Source of the DNA: Kalmusia sp. IMI 367209
Lineage: Eukaryota; Ascomycota; Dothideomycetes; Pleosporales; Didymosphaeriaceae
NCBI GenBank assembly: GCA_027946365.1
Contig: JAPEUQ010000008.1
Location: 806,001 to 870,000 of the forward strand
Length of the DNA stretch: 64,000 nucleotides
Reading direction: 5' to 3'
The translations under genes and the position numbers were made by a program. Each line of letters starts with the position of its first letter. Position 1 is the stretch's first letter. Shown here piece by piece: positions 1 to 9,961 of this stretch. Below the pieces are notes generated by a model. The model worked only from the letters and a program-made list of their open reading frames with translations, had not been told where the DNA came from and searched no databases.

Positions 1-2
1 AG

Positions 3-764
3 TGCACTCTCATCCGCCAATTCGGCGTCTACGACACCATCGTACACCTCTCTGAGCACGACCACGCCGTTCTCGTCCGTCAAATGGCCAGCGAACTCGT
101 CCGCGCATGCGACAGCGTGAGCAAGCGCAGCACCTCGCGCGCCTCAGGCTTCCGCCGCCCGGCCTCCAGCTCCGGTACCCGCGCAGGTTCCGGCTCCAGC
201 AACGGAGGCTCGACCCTCGTCTCAGGCATGACGCCACCTACGCCCAACAGCCTCAAAACAGCATTCGCTATCCCTCCCATGCCACCTATGCCGCCGACGC
301 CGACGCTGATGGGAAGTAGCCGCGAGCGTGTCGCGAGGAGCCAGTCCACGGTTGGGATTTGGGATCTGCAGGAGGAGCCGGAACGCGTCAAAATGCCGTC
401 TTTGGCGCGAGCGTCGACGGCGCTGGGGGTACCAAATTCATCTTCCTCGTCTTCGCTGTCCTCAAGGAGTCGTCCGCCTTCTCGCGATACTTCGTCTTCT
501 TCCCTTGTCCAGCGCCTCGACACTGGTGCTAAAGAGCTCACCGGAACGGGAGGCAAGTCAAGGCTTCCGAAGGCACGGCAGGGTCGGCTGAGCGAGGCGG
601 TGAGTCGACGCAGACAGAGCCAAGCAGGGCAGGGCGAGGAGAATGTAACGCCTGGTGGGTCGGGTAGCAGCACGCCCTTGCCGCGGCTGCAGATTGTGAG
701 GCGGAGGCGGGAGACGAGTGGCGGGGAGATGTCGAGTCTGGGGCGGAGAGGCGCAGCGGATTAG
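3..764 (+). CDS. C-terminal part of an unidentified Ser-rich protein (cut by window edge)
   Basis: An open frame runs from the window edge to a TAG at 762-764, so the start lies upstream. The first ~35 visible residues look like a folded helical segment (LIRQFGVYDTIVHL... then ...ASELVRACDS). The remaining ~215 residues are low-complexity and probably disordered: runs of Ser, PPMPPMPPTPT, SSSSSSSLSSRSRPPSRD, and a basic RRRR stretch near the end. The helical lead-in could be the end of an ARM/HEAT-type repeat domain, but that is a guess and I do not recognise the family. The antisense frame over 80-673 is a shadow caused by the biased composition. A 5' exon/intron structure cannot be judged from what is present. 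Confidence 0.6.
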   Translation, partial: CTLIRQFGVYDTIVHLSEHDHAVLVRQMASELVRACDSVSKRSTSRASGFRRPASSSGTRAGSGSSNGGSTLVSGMTPPTPNSLKTAFAIPPMPPMPPTPTLMGSSRERVARSQSTVGIWDLQEEPERVKMPSLARASTALGVPNSSSSSSLSSRSRPPSRDTSSSSLVQRLDTGAKELTGTGGKSRLPKARQGRLSEAVSRRRQSQAGQGEENVTPGGSGSSTPLPRLQIVRRRRETSGGEMSSLGRRGAAD

Positions 765-2380
765 GCATCCAAATATGATGGGAGGTGGTGGGGAGGAGCG
801 GGGATGGACTGGGTTCGAGATTTCGGGACGCAGAGCGCGCTGATGAGAGTGGTTTGTCTGGATGATTTGAGCAAAGCATGGCGTTTTGGGCGTTTCGTTG
901 TCTTGTTTGTGGGTCGGTGAGGGAAGGGACTTTGGCATTTCTAGACGGGTGGCGTGTGCATAGCTTCGGCGCTTTTGGGGGGGCTTTGGGAGGAGAAAAG
1001 GGTGGCGTTGGGTAAGCATATAACGTAGCGCGTATGAAGTGGTTTGCATACTGATATTCCCCTATGTTAAAATTACCCCTGTGTTTAAATTGCGCGTGTG
1101 TGCTGTGGGGCTGGTAAGGCTGTCCAAGTCCAGCCTTAATTCGCTATTGAGGAGTTGGCCAGCTGCGTTTAGAAGGTTTACGTTGGCTGTTGAGGTGCGT
1201 AGTAGTAGAGAGGCTAGAGGTCTATTTGGGAGGGGGATGGCGCTAGAGTGCACCGTGCACCGTTTGTGCGGAGTAGGTAAATTTTTGTGTAATGTTATTG
1301 GGGGAAGCCTAGAGAAATCTGTGGGAAGGTAAGAAAGGGGTGCGAAACTAGATGTAGGGTGATGTGGTGGTGAGCGCTTTTGGTAATAGTTGATGAATAG
1401 TACATGGAAGGTAATTAGTTAAGATCGAAAGGAATAGGAGAGCACAGTTGGGTTCTTAGGCTCGTATGATGCATGGGTGTGTTTAGTGTAGGAGTGTAAG
1501 GTAAACAAGGCGGAAAGGAATAGTCCAAAGATATGTTAGTGGGCAGGAGAAAGGAGGGGCATGGGACAGTTTTGGTTTCTTGTGTCGGATTAATTGTATT
1601 GTGTAGGTCTCAAAGTCATGTCATATACAGGTGGAATGGTCTGCATCGGATCTATTAGAATCTGAGGCGTGCATAAAGGAGATGCATGCTAGGACAGATA
1701 TGATTGTATTCATTATACAGCAAAAGCTGTAGATAGCCTAGAAAGTAGTAAAACAAACAAGAAGCTACGGTTGAGCTTCTAACCCTTTACGTGGGTTAAA
1801 AGGATTAGATAGATAAACACTTGTTAGCTGACTACTATAGTATTAAGAATGCCAGGGTTGGTGGACTTGCTGGGTTGAAGTTGCCGGATAGAGAAATATC
1901 TCTCTATTCCCAGAAGGCATCTGTCCACAAACACAAAAAAAGCCCTATCTAATACCAAGGCCGCATTCGAACAAGTATGTAGATCCCACATGCATTGTGT
2001 GTGGTTCCTGCCGACCAACTTTCGTATTCGGAGTCCGTATCACCGTGGTGCGGCCATAAAAGGTACGGAGGGTATCGAGAATATACTCAAACTCCCGACA
2101 AGATGCTATGCTACATTATTAAACTTTAGCTACGAGGAATCATGGTGGATGCAACACTGAAGACGGAGGTGAGTTGTCACAGCTCCGATTAGATAAGCGA
2201 AACTTGTATCGTCTTGGGGCGAAGTCCGTCGGGCGCTCATTCTCTTCGACCTCACGGCATCACAATGCGACTGGAAAGAGGAAAGTTTGACTTGCATGAG
2301 ACGGATGAAGCTCATTTAATCTATTAATTTATGTATGTCAAAGAAATTGCTTTTACTGTCGCAACCCATAAGCTATCCGT
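765..2380. other. Intergenic, no gene seen; two adjacent small hairpins
   Basis: No coding frame in this 1.6 kb looks real. The stretch from about 1030 to 2340 is visibly more A/T-rich than the flanking genes. At 1761-1797 two short perfect hairpins sit next to each other: GAAGCT/AGCTTC with a 7-nt loop (1761-1779), and AACCC/GGGTT with a 7-nt loop (1781-1797), followed by an A-rich run. This is the shared 3' flank of two convergent genes, so the hairpins could mark transcript ends; that is inference. Confidence 0.5.
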
Positions 2381-4065
2381 CTAAGCGGACTTGCGGACAT
2401 ATTCAACCGGGCCAGCATAGGTGTGGCGGCCCCGGATGAAGTAGTACACAGCGGCGAAGATGATAACGATGCCGTAGCCCAGTACGGCCCAGTTCATGGT
2501 GTCCACGGTCGGGTGTGGCGATGTCGGGAAGAAGGCGAAGATCCAGATGTAGATGAGGAAGATCAACGCGATGACGTTGATGGGCAGACCGGCCTTACCC
2601 AGGTCGAACTTGGAGGGCAGGAGAGGCTCCCCGCGGAGACGCTTGAGGGTCATGCAGGAGATGGAGATGATATATGTGGTGATCATGGAGGCGGTACCCA
2701 GGGACACAATCTGCATGTAGGCGACGCTGGAGCCAAGCTGGACGAGGGAGAGGATGGTCACGAAGACAACAGTCACGTATACGGCGTTGACTGGAATCTC
2801 GAATCGCGGGGAGACCTTGCCGAGGACAGTAGAGAAAGGGAGACCCTTGTCACGAGCGAAGGAGAAGAGCTGGCGCGAGTTGGTGGCCATGACGGCGACG
2901 CAGGCGAAGACAGCGATGGTGAGCATCATCACTGTGAGGACGGTCGCACCGGCGATAGAGCCCGTGGTGTTAAGGAAGACCTGCATGTAGGCGACTATTA
3001 CGGTCAGCATCAACAGTCACACGCTTCAAGTCGGGGGTTACTCACCTCCAAGGGGTGTCATCAACACCGACATAATATCAGTGACGCAGAAGGAGAAGGT
3101 AATGGCCATGATCCAGCCGAAGAGACCGTTTCCGACCCAGGTCCACATCATGGCGCGAGGAATAACGTGGGCAGCGTTGCGCACTTCCTCAGACATGTGC
3201 GCACCCGACTCAACACCGACGAAGCAGCTGGCGGCGCCAACCAGGCCAATCATTGTCGATAGGGGGACGTTGTTCCAGCCCATGTTGTCAACGAACAGTG
3301 TGAAGTTGTCCGAGGCAGAACTCCGATCTGCCATCACCCAGAGAGGGATGATGACGGCAAAGAAACCGGCGACGTGAAGAACAACAATCAGGCCTTCAAT
3401 GAGAGGGAGCTTCCTAGAGAAGAACGTGTTGAAGAGGTAGCACGTGCCCAGGATAGCCCACATGATCAACATGCCGTGCCATGCTTTGGGCATGTAGGTA
3501 GCATTGTGCATGATGATAAGACCGACGATTTGGTTGCTGGCAAGGTAGATGACGATGGCGGCAGCGGATTGCCAGCCTAAAACTCCGAGCCAACCAACGA
3601 TGTAACTGAGTAGTTTCTGGCAGCTACGGGGTGCAAACTCAGAGACCCAATGGTACTGTCCACCGGAGGTGGGAGCCCTGGTCATTGTCAGCAGTCATTC
3701 TGCTCAATGATCACGATTTTGACCTACATGGAAGCCATTTCAGCCAGAGACGCCGTCACAAATCCGAAACCAATCATGACAATGAAGTAACCCCAGATCA
3801 AACCGGCGGTTCCTCCGTTACCCAACGCAAAGACAGAGGTAGCCAAAATGGCTTCCCATGACGACAAGACGACCATGGTGAAACCAAGAATGGTGATGTG
3901 TCTGAAATTTCGGCGAGTCTCCTGCCTCTTGCCCATACGGGCCATGTCGTGTACGTCGGCGCTGGTTCCATCTTTCTCTGAGACCAGAACGTTGGGCTCG
4001 CCCTGCTCTGAGAAGGAGGGGTTGCTCTCGACGTTGGACATGGGAGCTTTCTGTTCGTCGGCCAT
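2381..4065 (-). CDS. APC-superfamily amino acid / GABA-type permease
   Basis: Three exons on the minus strand: 4065-3728, 3677-3046 and 2994-2381, giving 527 aa. The introns are 50-51 nt with GTAGGT and GTGAGT donors and GCTGAC branch sites. Product: a plasma- or vacuolar-membrane transporter of the fungal amino acid/choline transporter family (12 TM segments expected, usual length 500-550). Seen: a hydrophilic N-tail, then many hydrophobic segments; the family signature GGQYHW just after intron 1; and the loop motif TNSRQLFSFARDKGLPFS, typical of GABA/choline permeases (Uga4/Hnm1-like). The substrate cannot be told from sequence. ATG 4065 is chosen because the frame then reads MADEQKAP... 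with a usual-size cytosolic tail. A TATA-like element lies ~95 nt upstream. Long antisense frames over this gene are shadows. Confidence 0.93.
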
Positions 4066-4155
4066 CTTTGCGGTGGGGGAGAAGTGAGACAGGCGAAAAG
4101 AGCGGATCGAAAGAGGGTGCTAACTGCCAACAAGCTCGCGAGGCACGAACCACAG

Positions 4156-4162
4156 CTTTATA
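4156..4162 (-). promoter_or_regulatory. TATA-like box of the permease gene
   Basis: On the minus strand this reads TATAAAG, about 91-97 nt upstream of the permease ATG at 4065, a plausible distance for a fungal core promoter. No other support. Confidence 0.35.
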
Positions 4163-5606
4163 ACGGAGTACGAGTCGTACGCGGATGTCTAGACGCTTGC
4201 CGACTTATGCGCTCGCCCCTACGGCGCAAGGGACGCATCCTCATCAAGATGCTGGGACAGAACGAGCCTCGCGGCCACTCCCATTACGAGGCGAAAGTGC
4301 CGACATGGGAACTAGCGCGCTGGATGCATGTCGGTCTGACTTTATCGCGCGGGCCTGTCCAGACCGAGTCCCTGTCGCGTACTGGGTGCTGCAGGATCGC
4401 AAGCACCTCTAACCGAGGAGTGACATTATTGGCTCTTCCTAGCTGAGACACGCCACTCCCCACCACCTCTCCTCCCACTGTACATCCTTCTCCAGTTCGC
4501 ACGGTGGGAACGGATCGCTTCTGCAAGACGGTCGAGCTCTTTTTTCGCGCAATCGCTTCAGTCATCCGGTGCAACCGTGCGAAGTGGAGAAAGAATCCCT
4601 CTCACTGTGACTGTGCCACAACATACATATACATGTACGCGTGTGTCTCCTTCGGGACCTGACTATATTCTGGAAAAAGTCCTCACCCATGGCTTGTATA
4701 GCGCGAACTTGCGTACTAATCCTCGCCTCGCAAGGTACGCTTCGAGACAACTCCGACCCTTGCACATAGTGCCGCGCGGGCGTGGGCGCTGTGCCGCAAA
4801 GGTCGTACCGCCCATTAGGGTCAATGATTGGTGCATCGTTCATGCCTCGTTCCCATCACTCCGGTACGGGACTATGCTAGGCCAGCCCTTGGTGTCCACA
4901 ATATCAAGCCGTGGTGGTTCGACGGCTCAAGATTGCGTGGTTGACGGCTGGGGATTGCACGCCTTGAAAGTACTGTGGCACTGTAGTCTCTCCACAAAGT
5001 GGGTACACCAACAATGGTCGTATTCACCGCTGGCCAACCACACACTGGATGCCTCTTGCGTGCACGGGTGCTTGCGACTCCCTTCGAAACCGAGGTCATC
5101 TCGTCTGGAACGACATGATGCAGAGCTACTGCGGCCAGGGCATCGGGAGACGCTAGAGCGAGGTACAGGCTGAAGACAGGATCCTCCTATATCAGGCATG
5201 TCAAACACGAAAGGGGTATTCATGCAGGCTACGAGTTGGTTATTCGACGTTACCTCTGTGAAAAGGAAGGCCCAACGTTTTCCCCGAGCGTCAGCCCAGG
5301 TGCCGAAGCCATTCTCGAACGGAAGGCCGTCTCTCGTGTTGCTAGAACTTTATGCAACCGTTGTTCCGACGGCGAGGAAGCGATACGGCACGGCCCCGAT
5401 AGCACCGTTCCTTTGTGCCTAGGAGCTTTGCAAGAGGCGTGCATTCGGAGGATTCCAGGCTGAGTCCGGCCGCTACGCGAGAAAGTATTGGAGTGTTTGT
5501 TAGCAAGCCAAGTCTCCCTACACAGAGGAATGTCTGACTTGATATAAGGAGTCAGGACAGACCTTCTTACCGTTGATCACTGCTAGAAGTGGTTGACTTT
5601 GTAAAG
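4163..5606. other. Divergent intergenic region, no gene seen
   Basis: Promoter-side space between the divergent permease and 7TM genes. A 198-codon frame at 4577-5173 has no recognisable domain, irregular composition and overlapping rivals on both strands; I treat it as chance. Nothing else is supportable. Confidence 0.5.
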
Positions 5607-6913
5607 ATGGACCCCTCACTCGTGGACCCGACGCTCCCTGACCCCATGGACACATCGGCAGGAAACCGATTCGCTCCCTACACCACCGAAAACCACAGTG
5701 CTCCCCTATGGATTGTCTCTATCCTCGGATTGATCTACGCGGTCGGCGTGCTGATGATTAGAGTCTTCATCAAGAGAAGGGTGTTTGGGTGGGATGACTC
5801 GTTGATCGTTGCGGGCACCGTGAGTGATTTGCGTATGCGCGACATAGAGCTTTTCGCTGATCTTCATCCAGGGCGCTGGGCTCGTGCAAGCAGTCCTGTT
5901 CTTTAAAGCCCTCAAAAATGGGCTGGGACAAACGGCAGGACATTCCTCGAACATCAGTACGACAGCGAACGTGAGTGAGCATTGGAATGTCTACAAATAT
6001 CTGCTAACAGCTATCAGCTGGCATTCGCAAGCCAGATCTTACTTCTGATCGCACTGTATCTCGCGAAGTGCTCCGGCGTTCTCCTCCTACGGCGACTCTT
6101 CGTTCGCGATCACCACAATATCAGCAAAGTATGCGACATTTCGCTAGGTTTCACAATTCTCAGCGGTATCGCCACCGTTATTTTGAGCAGCGCCGGTTGC
6201 CCTTCGTCAGGTTTCTTCAACCAGCATTGTAGCAGCCAGGTACGTTATGCACAAATTAATGAGTGGAAAGACACTTATTGACTGCGTGCTAGAATTCGCG
6301 ATGGGGCGTGATCACAGGTTTAGATATTGCGACAGAACTCATACTCCTACTTCTTCCTGCATATTTGGTGTGGCAGCTGCAGATGAAGACGACGTACAAA
6401 CTCCGCGTCATTGCAGCATTCTGCTTCAGGATCTTGTACGTGGTCCCCTCGATCCTAAGATAGTGGGGCTTAAGACTGACTCGTTGTAGGGTGATCTTCT
6501 TTTCGATCGTCCATCTCAAAGCGCGGATCAATTACACGAACATGCCACCGTCCCCATTCAACATTGTAACGACCCTTATTTGGCACCAGACCTTGCTCGC
6601 CTGGTCACTCATTTCGACGACGATACCGAATCTCAAAGCTTTCCTACAATCATTGTCTGCCAACTGGGGCGGTGCAGACTGGGGCTACACAGTCAAAGCC
6701 TACGGCAATGGAACCTTCGAAATGAAGAACATGGGCTCCTCCTCAAGGCCAATGGCTTCTGGGGCGCACACGGAGACCATCACAGACATGGACAGAAAGT
6801 ACGACGCACAGATACAGACACGGCAAGTTGGGGAAAGGAGCTCACTAGGCAGTGGTGGAAGCCAGGATATGATTATTCGTAAGGAGACAGTTTTTTCAGT
6901 GGTACGATCTTGA
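5607..6913 (+). CDS. Fungal rhodopsin-like 7TM integral membrane protein
   Basis: Five exons: 5607-5819, 5872-5970, 6018-6239, 6293-6435 and 6490-6913, giving 366 aa. All introns are 47-54 nt with GT-AG ends, and the phases close exactly. The family is the large fungal integral-membrane group (Fung_rhodopsin; SAT4/PTH11-related), of largely unknown ligands. Seen: TM1 PLWIVSILGLIYAVGVLMI; the motif FGWDDSLIVAGT; a loop with cysteines between TM3 and TM4; the hallmark RWGVITGLDIATELILLLLP spanning the exon 4 start; LVWQLQM; and FCFRILVI before TM6. The tail after about residue 270 is soluble and Ser-rich. Start: the first in-frame ATG is 5607; a GTG at 5589 is not used. These proteins are often expanded in plant-associated fungi and some sense surfaces; the role here is unknown. 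Confidence 0.88.
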
Positions 6914-7859
6914 GGGCTATGCGAAGAGGCGTCTCTATCCACCAATCGCGGCACGTAATGAACGACCCGGAATCCTTCCCTACGCTTAGGCGCCGCCATC
7001 TCGTTGCGGCAGGCCAGTGGCTTCTTGCGTGCCGGCGTGCGGCACAGCGAAGCCAAACCGTTTCAGTCTTTGTCCAAAAAGTATTGTTGCATTTTGTCAA
7101 CGGGTGAAAGGAGCCTGCAATTCAATATTGTTCTCTTCCATTCCTAAGTCTTAGTCTCTCCTCTTGGGTTTCGCTTTCAGCATTGCGTCTCATTAACCGA
7201 CACACCGGAAGTAGGTCCGTCTTCGCGAATATTCTGGCAGGGGCTTGTAAGCGCCCACTCATTACCCCCACATGCCATCGGGCCGGTTGACGGAACGTGC
7301 CAGGCCGCGTCGACCAGAGATGTCGGTGCGGCCCCAGCTATACTGCATCCACTATTAGTCTTCAGCATCCCGCTCCAGTTGACACGAGTCAGTACAGTGC
7401 ATCTCCCGTCCCGAGTGGCCGTTGCTTATCTTGGCACAAACTTAATCGACCATTGTCGGATGCATCCGCACCGAAGCTTTTCTCTACAAAGAATAGTGTG
7501 TGTGTAGGATTCAGCCTCTTTGGCGCCCCGACGAAGTTTTATTGCCTGCAAGAGATCAGTCCCAACGATCGCGAGACAGCTTAGCGAGAGCAGGGAACGA
7601 GGAACGTCTCCGCAGGGTGTCTAGACCGCCTCGAGCTGCCATTCCGGTTGAACCCATTCGGTGGTCAACTTGCTCCCGTCCGCGTTCGCCCGCACTCGGC
7701 TTCGGCTTCAAGTTGAAGGAAGGACGGTTGCTTCAGGAACTGTCGTTCACACCATCTGCAGGCCACCGTCACAACAACGCTTGACACGGCCATTGTTCGA
7801 CATAAACTACCTCCCCAAGAATCGAGCCCAATCCTAGTCTTCCTTGCAACACTCACACC
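6914..7859. other. Intergenic, no gene seen
   Basis: No convincing frame, RNA gene or repeat. The last ~150 nt are the likely promoter and leader of the GNAT gene, ending in the ACACCATGG context around its ATG. Confidence 0.5.
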
Positions 7860-8681
7860 ATGGCCCCAGATACATCCAAACCAGGCTCCCCCAGCCCCCA
7901 ATTACGGCTTCGCACGGCCCAGCTGTCTGACCTACCGGCCATGGCCCGCGTATGGCACGCTGCCTTCTTCGACGACGAAATCATCGGAGACCTTATGCAT
8001 CCGAACCGCAAGGAGCACCCAGAGGATGTGTATTGGTTCCTGCTGCGAGGCTTGCGAGAGCGGTTCTGGGATTGGAGACATCAGTTCATCGTTGTTACTT
8101 TGCAGGAAGAGGCTGGGGAAAGGATCGTTGGAGCAGCTGATTGGCGAAGGCTAGGCGAGGGGGGCAAGAGGAAGGAGTTGACGAGTGTGGATCCACGTGA
8201 GTTTACCCTTTCGTTTGCGCACATAGCGACAGAGTGATCAGCACGTCTGTTACCTCTTGTGTTGTTTCGATCTCAATACCGATAGAACGACTTTGTGTAA
8301 CCTCCGTTCTCCACAGGTAACCTCATCAGCCCTGCGCTAAGCGCCTACCACTCGCTCTCCCTGCGGCTGTTCCCCAACCGAGCTGCAGATCCTGCGAGCG
8401 CTTCTTGGCTTGAAAAAGCCGTCGCAAACTCGGAGAAGCACTGGACTGGAGACCGCGCTGAGTGCTGGGACCTCCATGTTTGCGGCGTGCACCCGGATTT
8501 CCAGGGTAAGGGCGTAGGCATGCTGCTGGTGCGCTGGGGAGTTGAACAGGCAGAAACGGAGGGTGGAAACGTGGTCGCGAGTGTGCTTTGTGGCGAGAAG
8601 AATCGCGGGTTCTATGGTAAGGGAGGATTAACAGTACAGGTTGGAGGATCCAAAGACGGTATCGCACTCTTTACTAGGTAA
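7860..8681 (+). CDS. GNAT-family N-acetyltransferase
   Basis: Two exons, 7860-8196 and 8317-8681, giving 233 aa; the intron is 120 nt (GTGAGT...CACAG, phase 1). GNAT enzymes move an acetyl group from acetyl-CoA to an amine. Seen: the N-terminal beta1-alpha1 pattern LRLRTAQLSDLPAMARVWHAAF; a central insertion; and motif A LHVCGVHPDFQGKGVGMLLV, in which QGKGVG (about residues 175-180) matches the Q/R-x-x-G-x-G/A pyrophosphate-binding loop. The C-terminus CGEKNRGFYGKGGLTV fits the usual GFY region. It resembles the small-molecule GNATs common in fungal accessory regions; the substrate is unknown. The stop follows ...ALFTRTAA; a GTAAGG at the stop could be a donor to a further exon, but I see no good one. 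Confidence 0.88.
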
Positions 8682-8856
8682 GGTGTGAGGGATATAATTT
8701 AGTGAGTGTCTCCATTTGTTTGTCATTGCCTGAGACAGTAGTCACTGTGCCGAACTCCAGGCATAGAACAAAGTATCAGTTCCCGTAGTTCGCCAACTCT
8801 TTTGGCAACATGAAGATTGAGGTTGAGTGAGTACCACTGCCGTGGACATGGTGCCA

Positions 8857-9237
8857 TCAATTGATTCTGTTGCGCGCAGGGTGATCCTTGGTAAAGAGAT
8901 ACATGACAGGTTCCATCCCATCGAAGGACAGCTCTTCATGCCAGGTCCTTGGGTCAACGAAAAAGTAGTTCTCTGATAACACGCCAGAGTGTCGAAGTAA
9001 GCCGCCGGCCTGACATTCGACGTTCCAAGGGTCCCCAAACCCCTTCCAAATCACCGCGCTCCCAACTCCCAGCCCTCCCATAGCGTCACGCAGATTCAAT
9101 GGCCCGACCACCGCTGCCCCTCATTGATCATCTCGCACAACTTCCTTTTTGAAACTCCCCTGCGCGAACACGTTATCGATCCACAGAGCCTTCGCATTGA
9201 TGATCGATCCCAGCGATTCCAGCTGCTCGAGCCAGCC
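8857..9237 (-). pseudogene. Broken coding frame, unidentified protein
   Basis: On the minus strand, after a CTGCAG acceptor-like site (exon would start at 9237), a protein-like frame reads GWLEQLESLGSIINAKALWI... up to a TGA at 9123-9121. It then continues in the same frame as ...GAAVVGPLNLRDAMGGLG... through WKGFGDPWNVECQAGG and WHEELSFDGMEPVMYLF to a TGA at 8859-8857. The even amino acid use on both sides of the inner TGA suggests one former exon with a nonsense change (CGA to TGA would do). No sound upstream exon with a start was found. I do not recognise the family. Alternative: a chance frame of 126 codons. Confidence 0.35.
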
Positions 9238-9961
9238 CTGCAGAAGACACGGTGTGAACGATGGATCGGGGGTTGCGTTTGGCCCCACATGTCATCAATC
9301 CTTTACGCACCGATGTTTTCGCTTGGCATAATTTCGTTGTGCAACTGCATAATTCGTCATCCTAGTTTTTGTCGCGTGAGGTCTTTGGAGGAACATCTAT
9401 TGCACACTTGAGTGTCAGAATTAAGTCGGAGAAATTGACTTCGCGTTCGCGGGCGAATTATAGTACGGGTTTGGTGTCGAGATGATGCCAGGTTGCATGT
9501 ACGTTGGGAGAAGGAAATTTCTTCAAGGAATTTTTAATGAACTCTTCATAAGCTGCAATAGAAGTCAACATTTTTCGTCTACTACCGTTTGGGCCACCTA
9601 CACCTTTTTCTGCTCAATCAATACAATGATGCATGAGCACAGGCATAGGACAAGGTTCCCTTCGAGCGCTGATGCTGTATTGGGATCATAAGTGGTTTGC
9701 TTTTTTCTTGAGACGACTCGAATTTGGAAGCTATCGTCCGAGGCGTCTAGCTTCTGTTGTCCTGGTCAAAATCGCAGCATCTGGGTTGTGAGATATGTGC
9801 TGCAGTTTAAAAACGAGATCTTGCAGGCCAGGGCAAGTCTTGGTATACGTTGTGGCTCGAGTGGCGTCCCAATGTTCAATACATGCGATACAATTCAGGC
9901 AGATTTGAGGTCAGGTTCGTTCTCAATTTTATAAGCTCACACATGACTCTTGTTATCTACT
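9238..9961. other. Intergenic, no gene seen
   Basis: A/T-richer spacer between the broken frame and the HET gene. It may hold decayed 5' exons of the broken frame at 8857-9237, but none could be placed. No RNA gene or repeat seen. Confidence 0.45.

Noticed and set aside
2423..3262. 279-codon plus-strand frame
   Set aside because: Antisense shadow of permease exons 2-3; starts without a family and crosses the permease intron.
4577..5173. 198-codon plus-strand frame
   Set aside because: No domain, irregular composition, competing frames on both strands and no splice partners.
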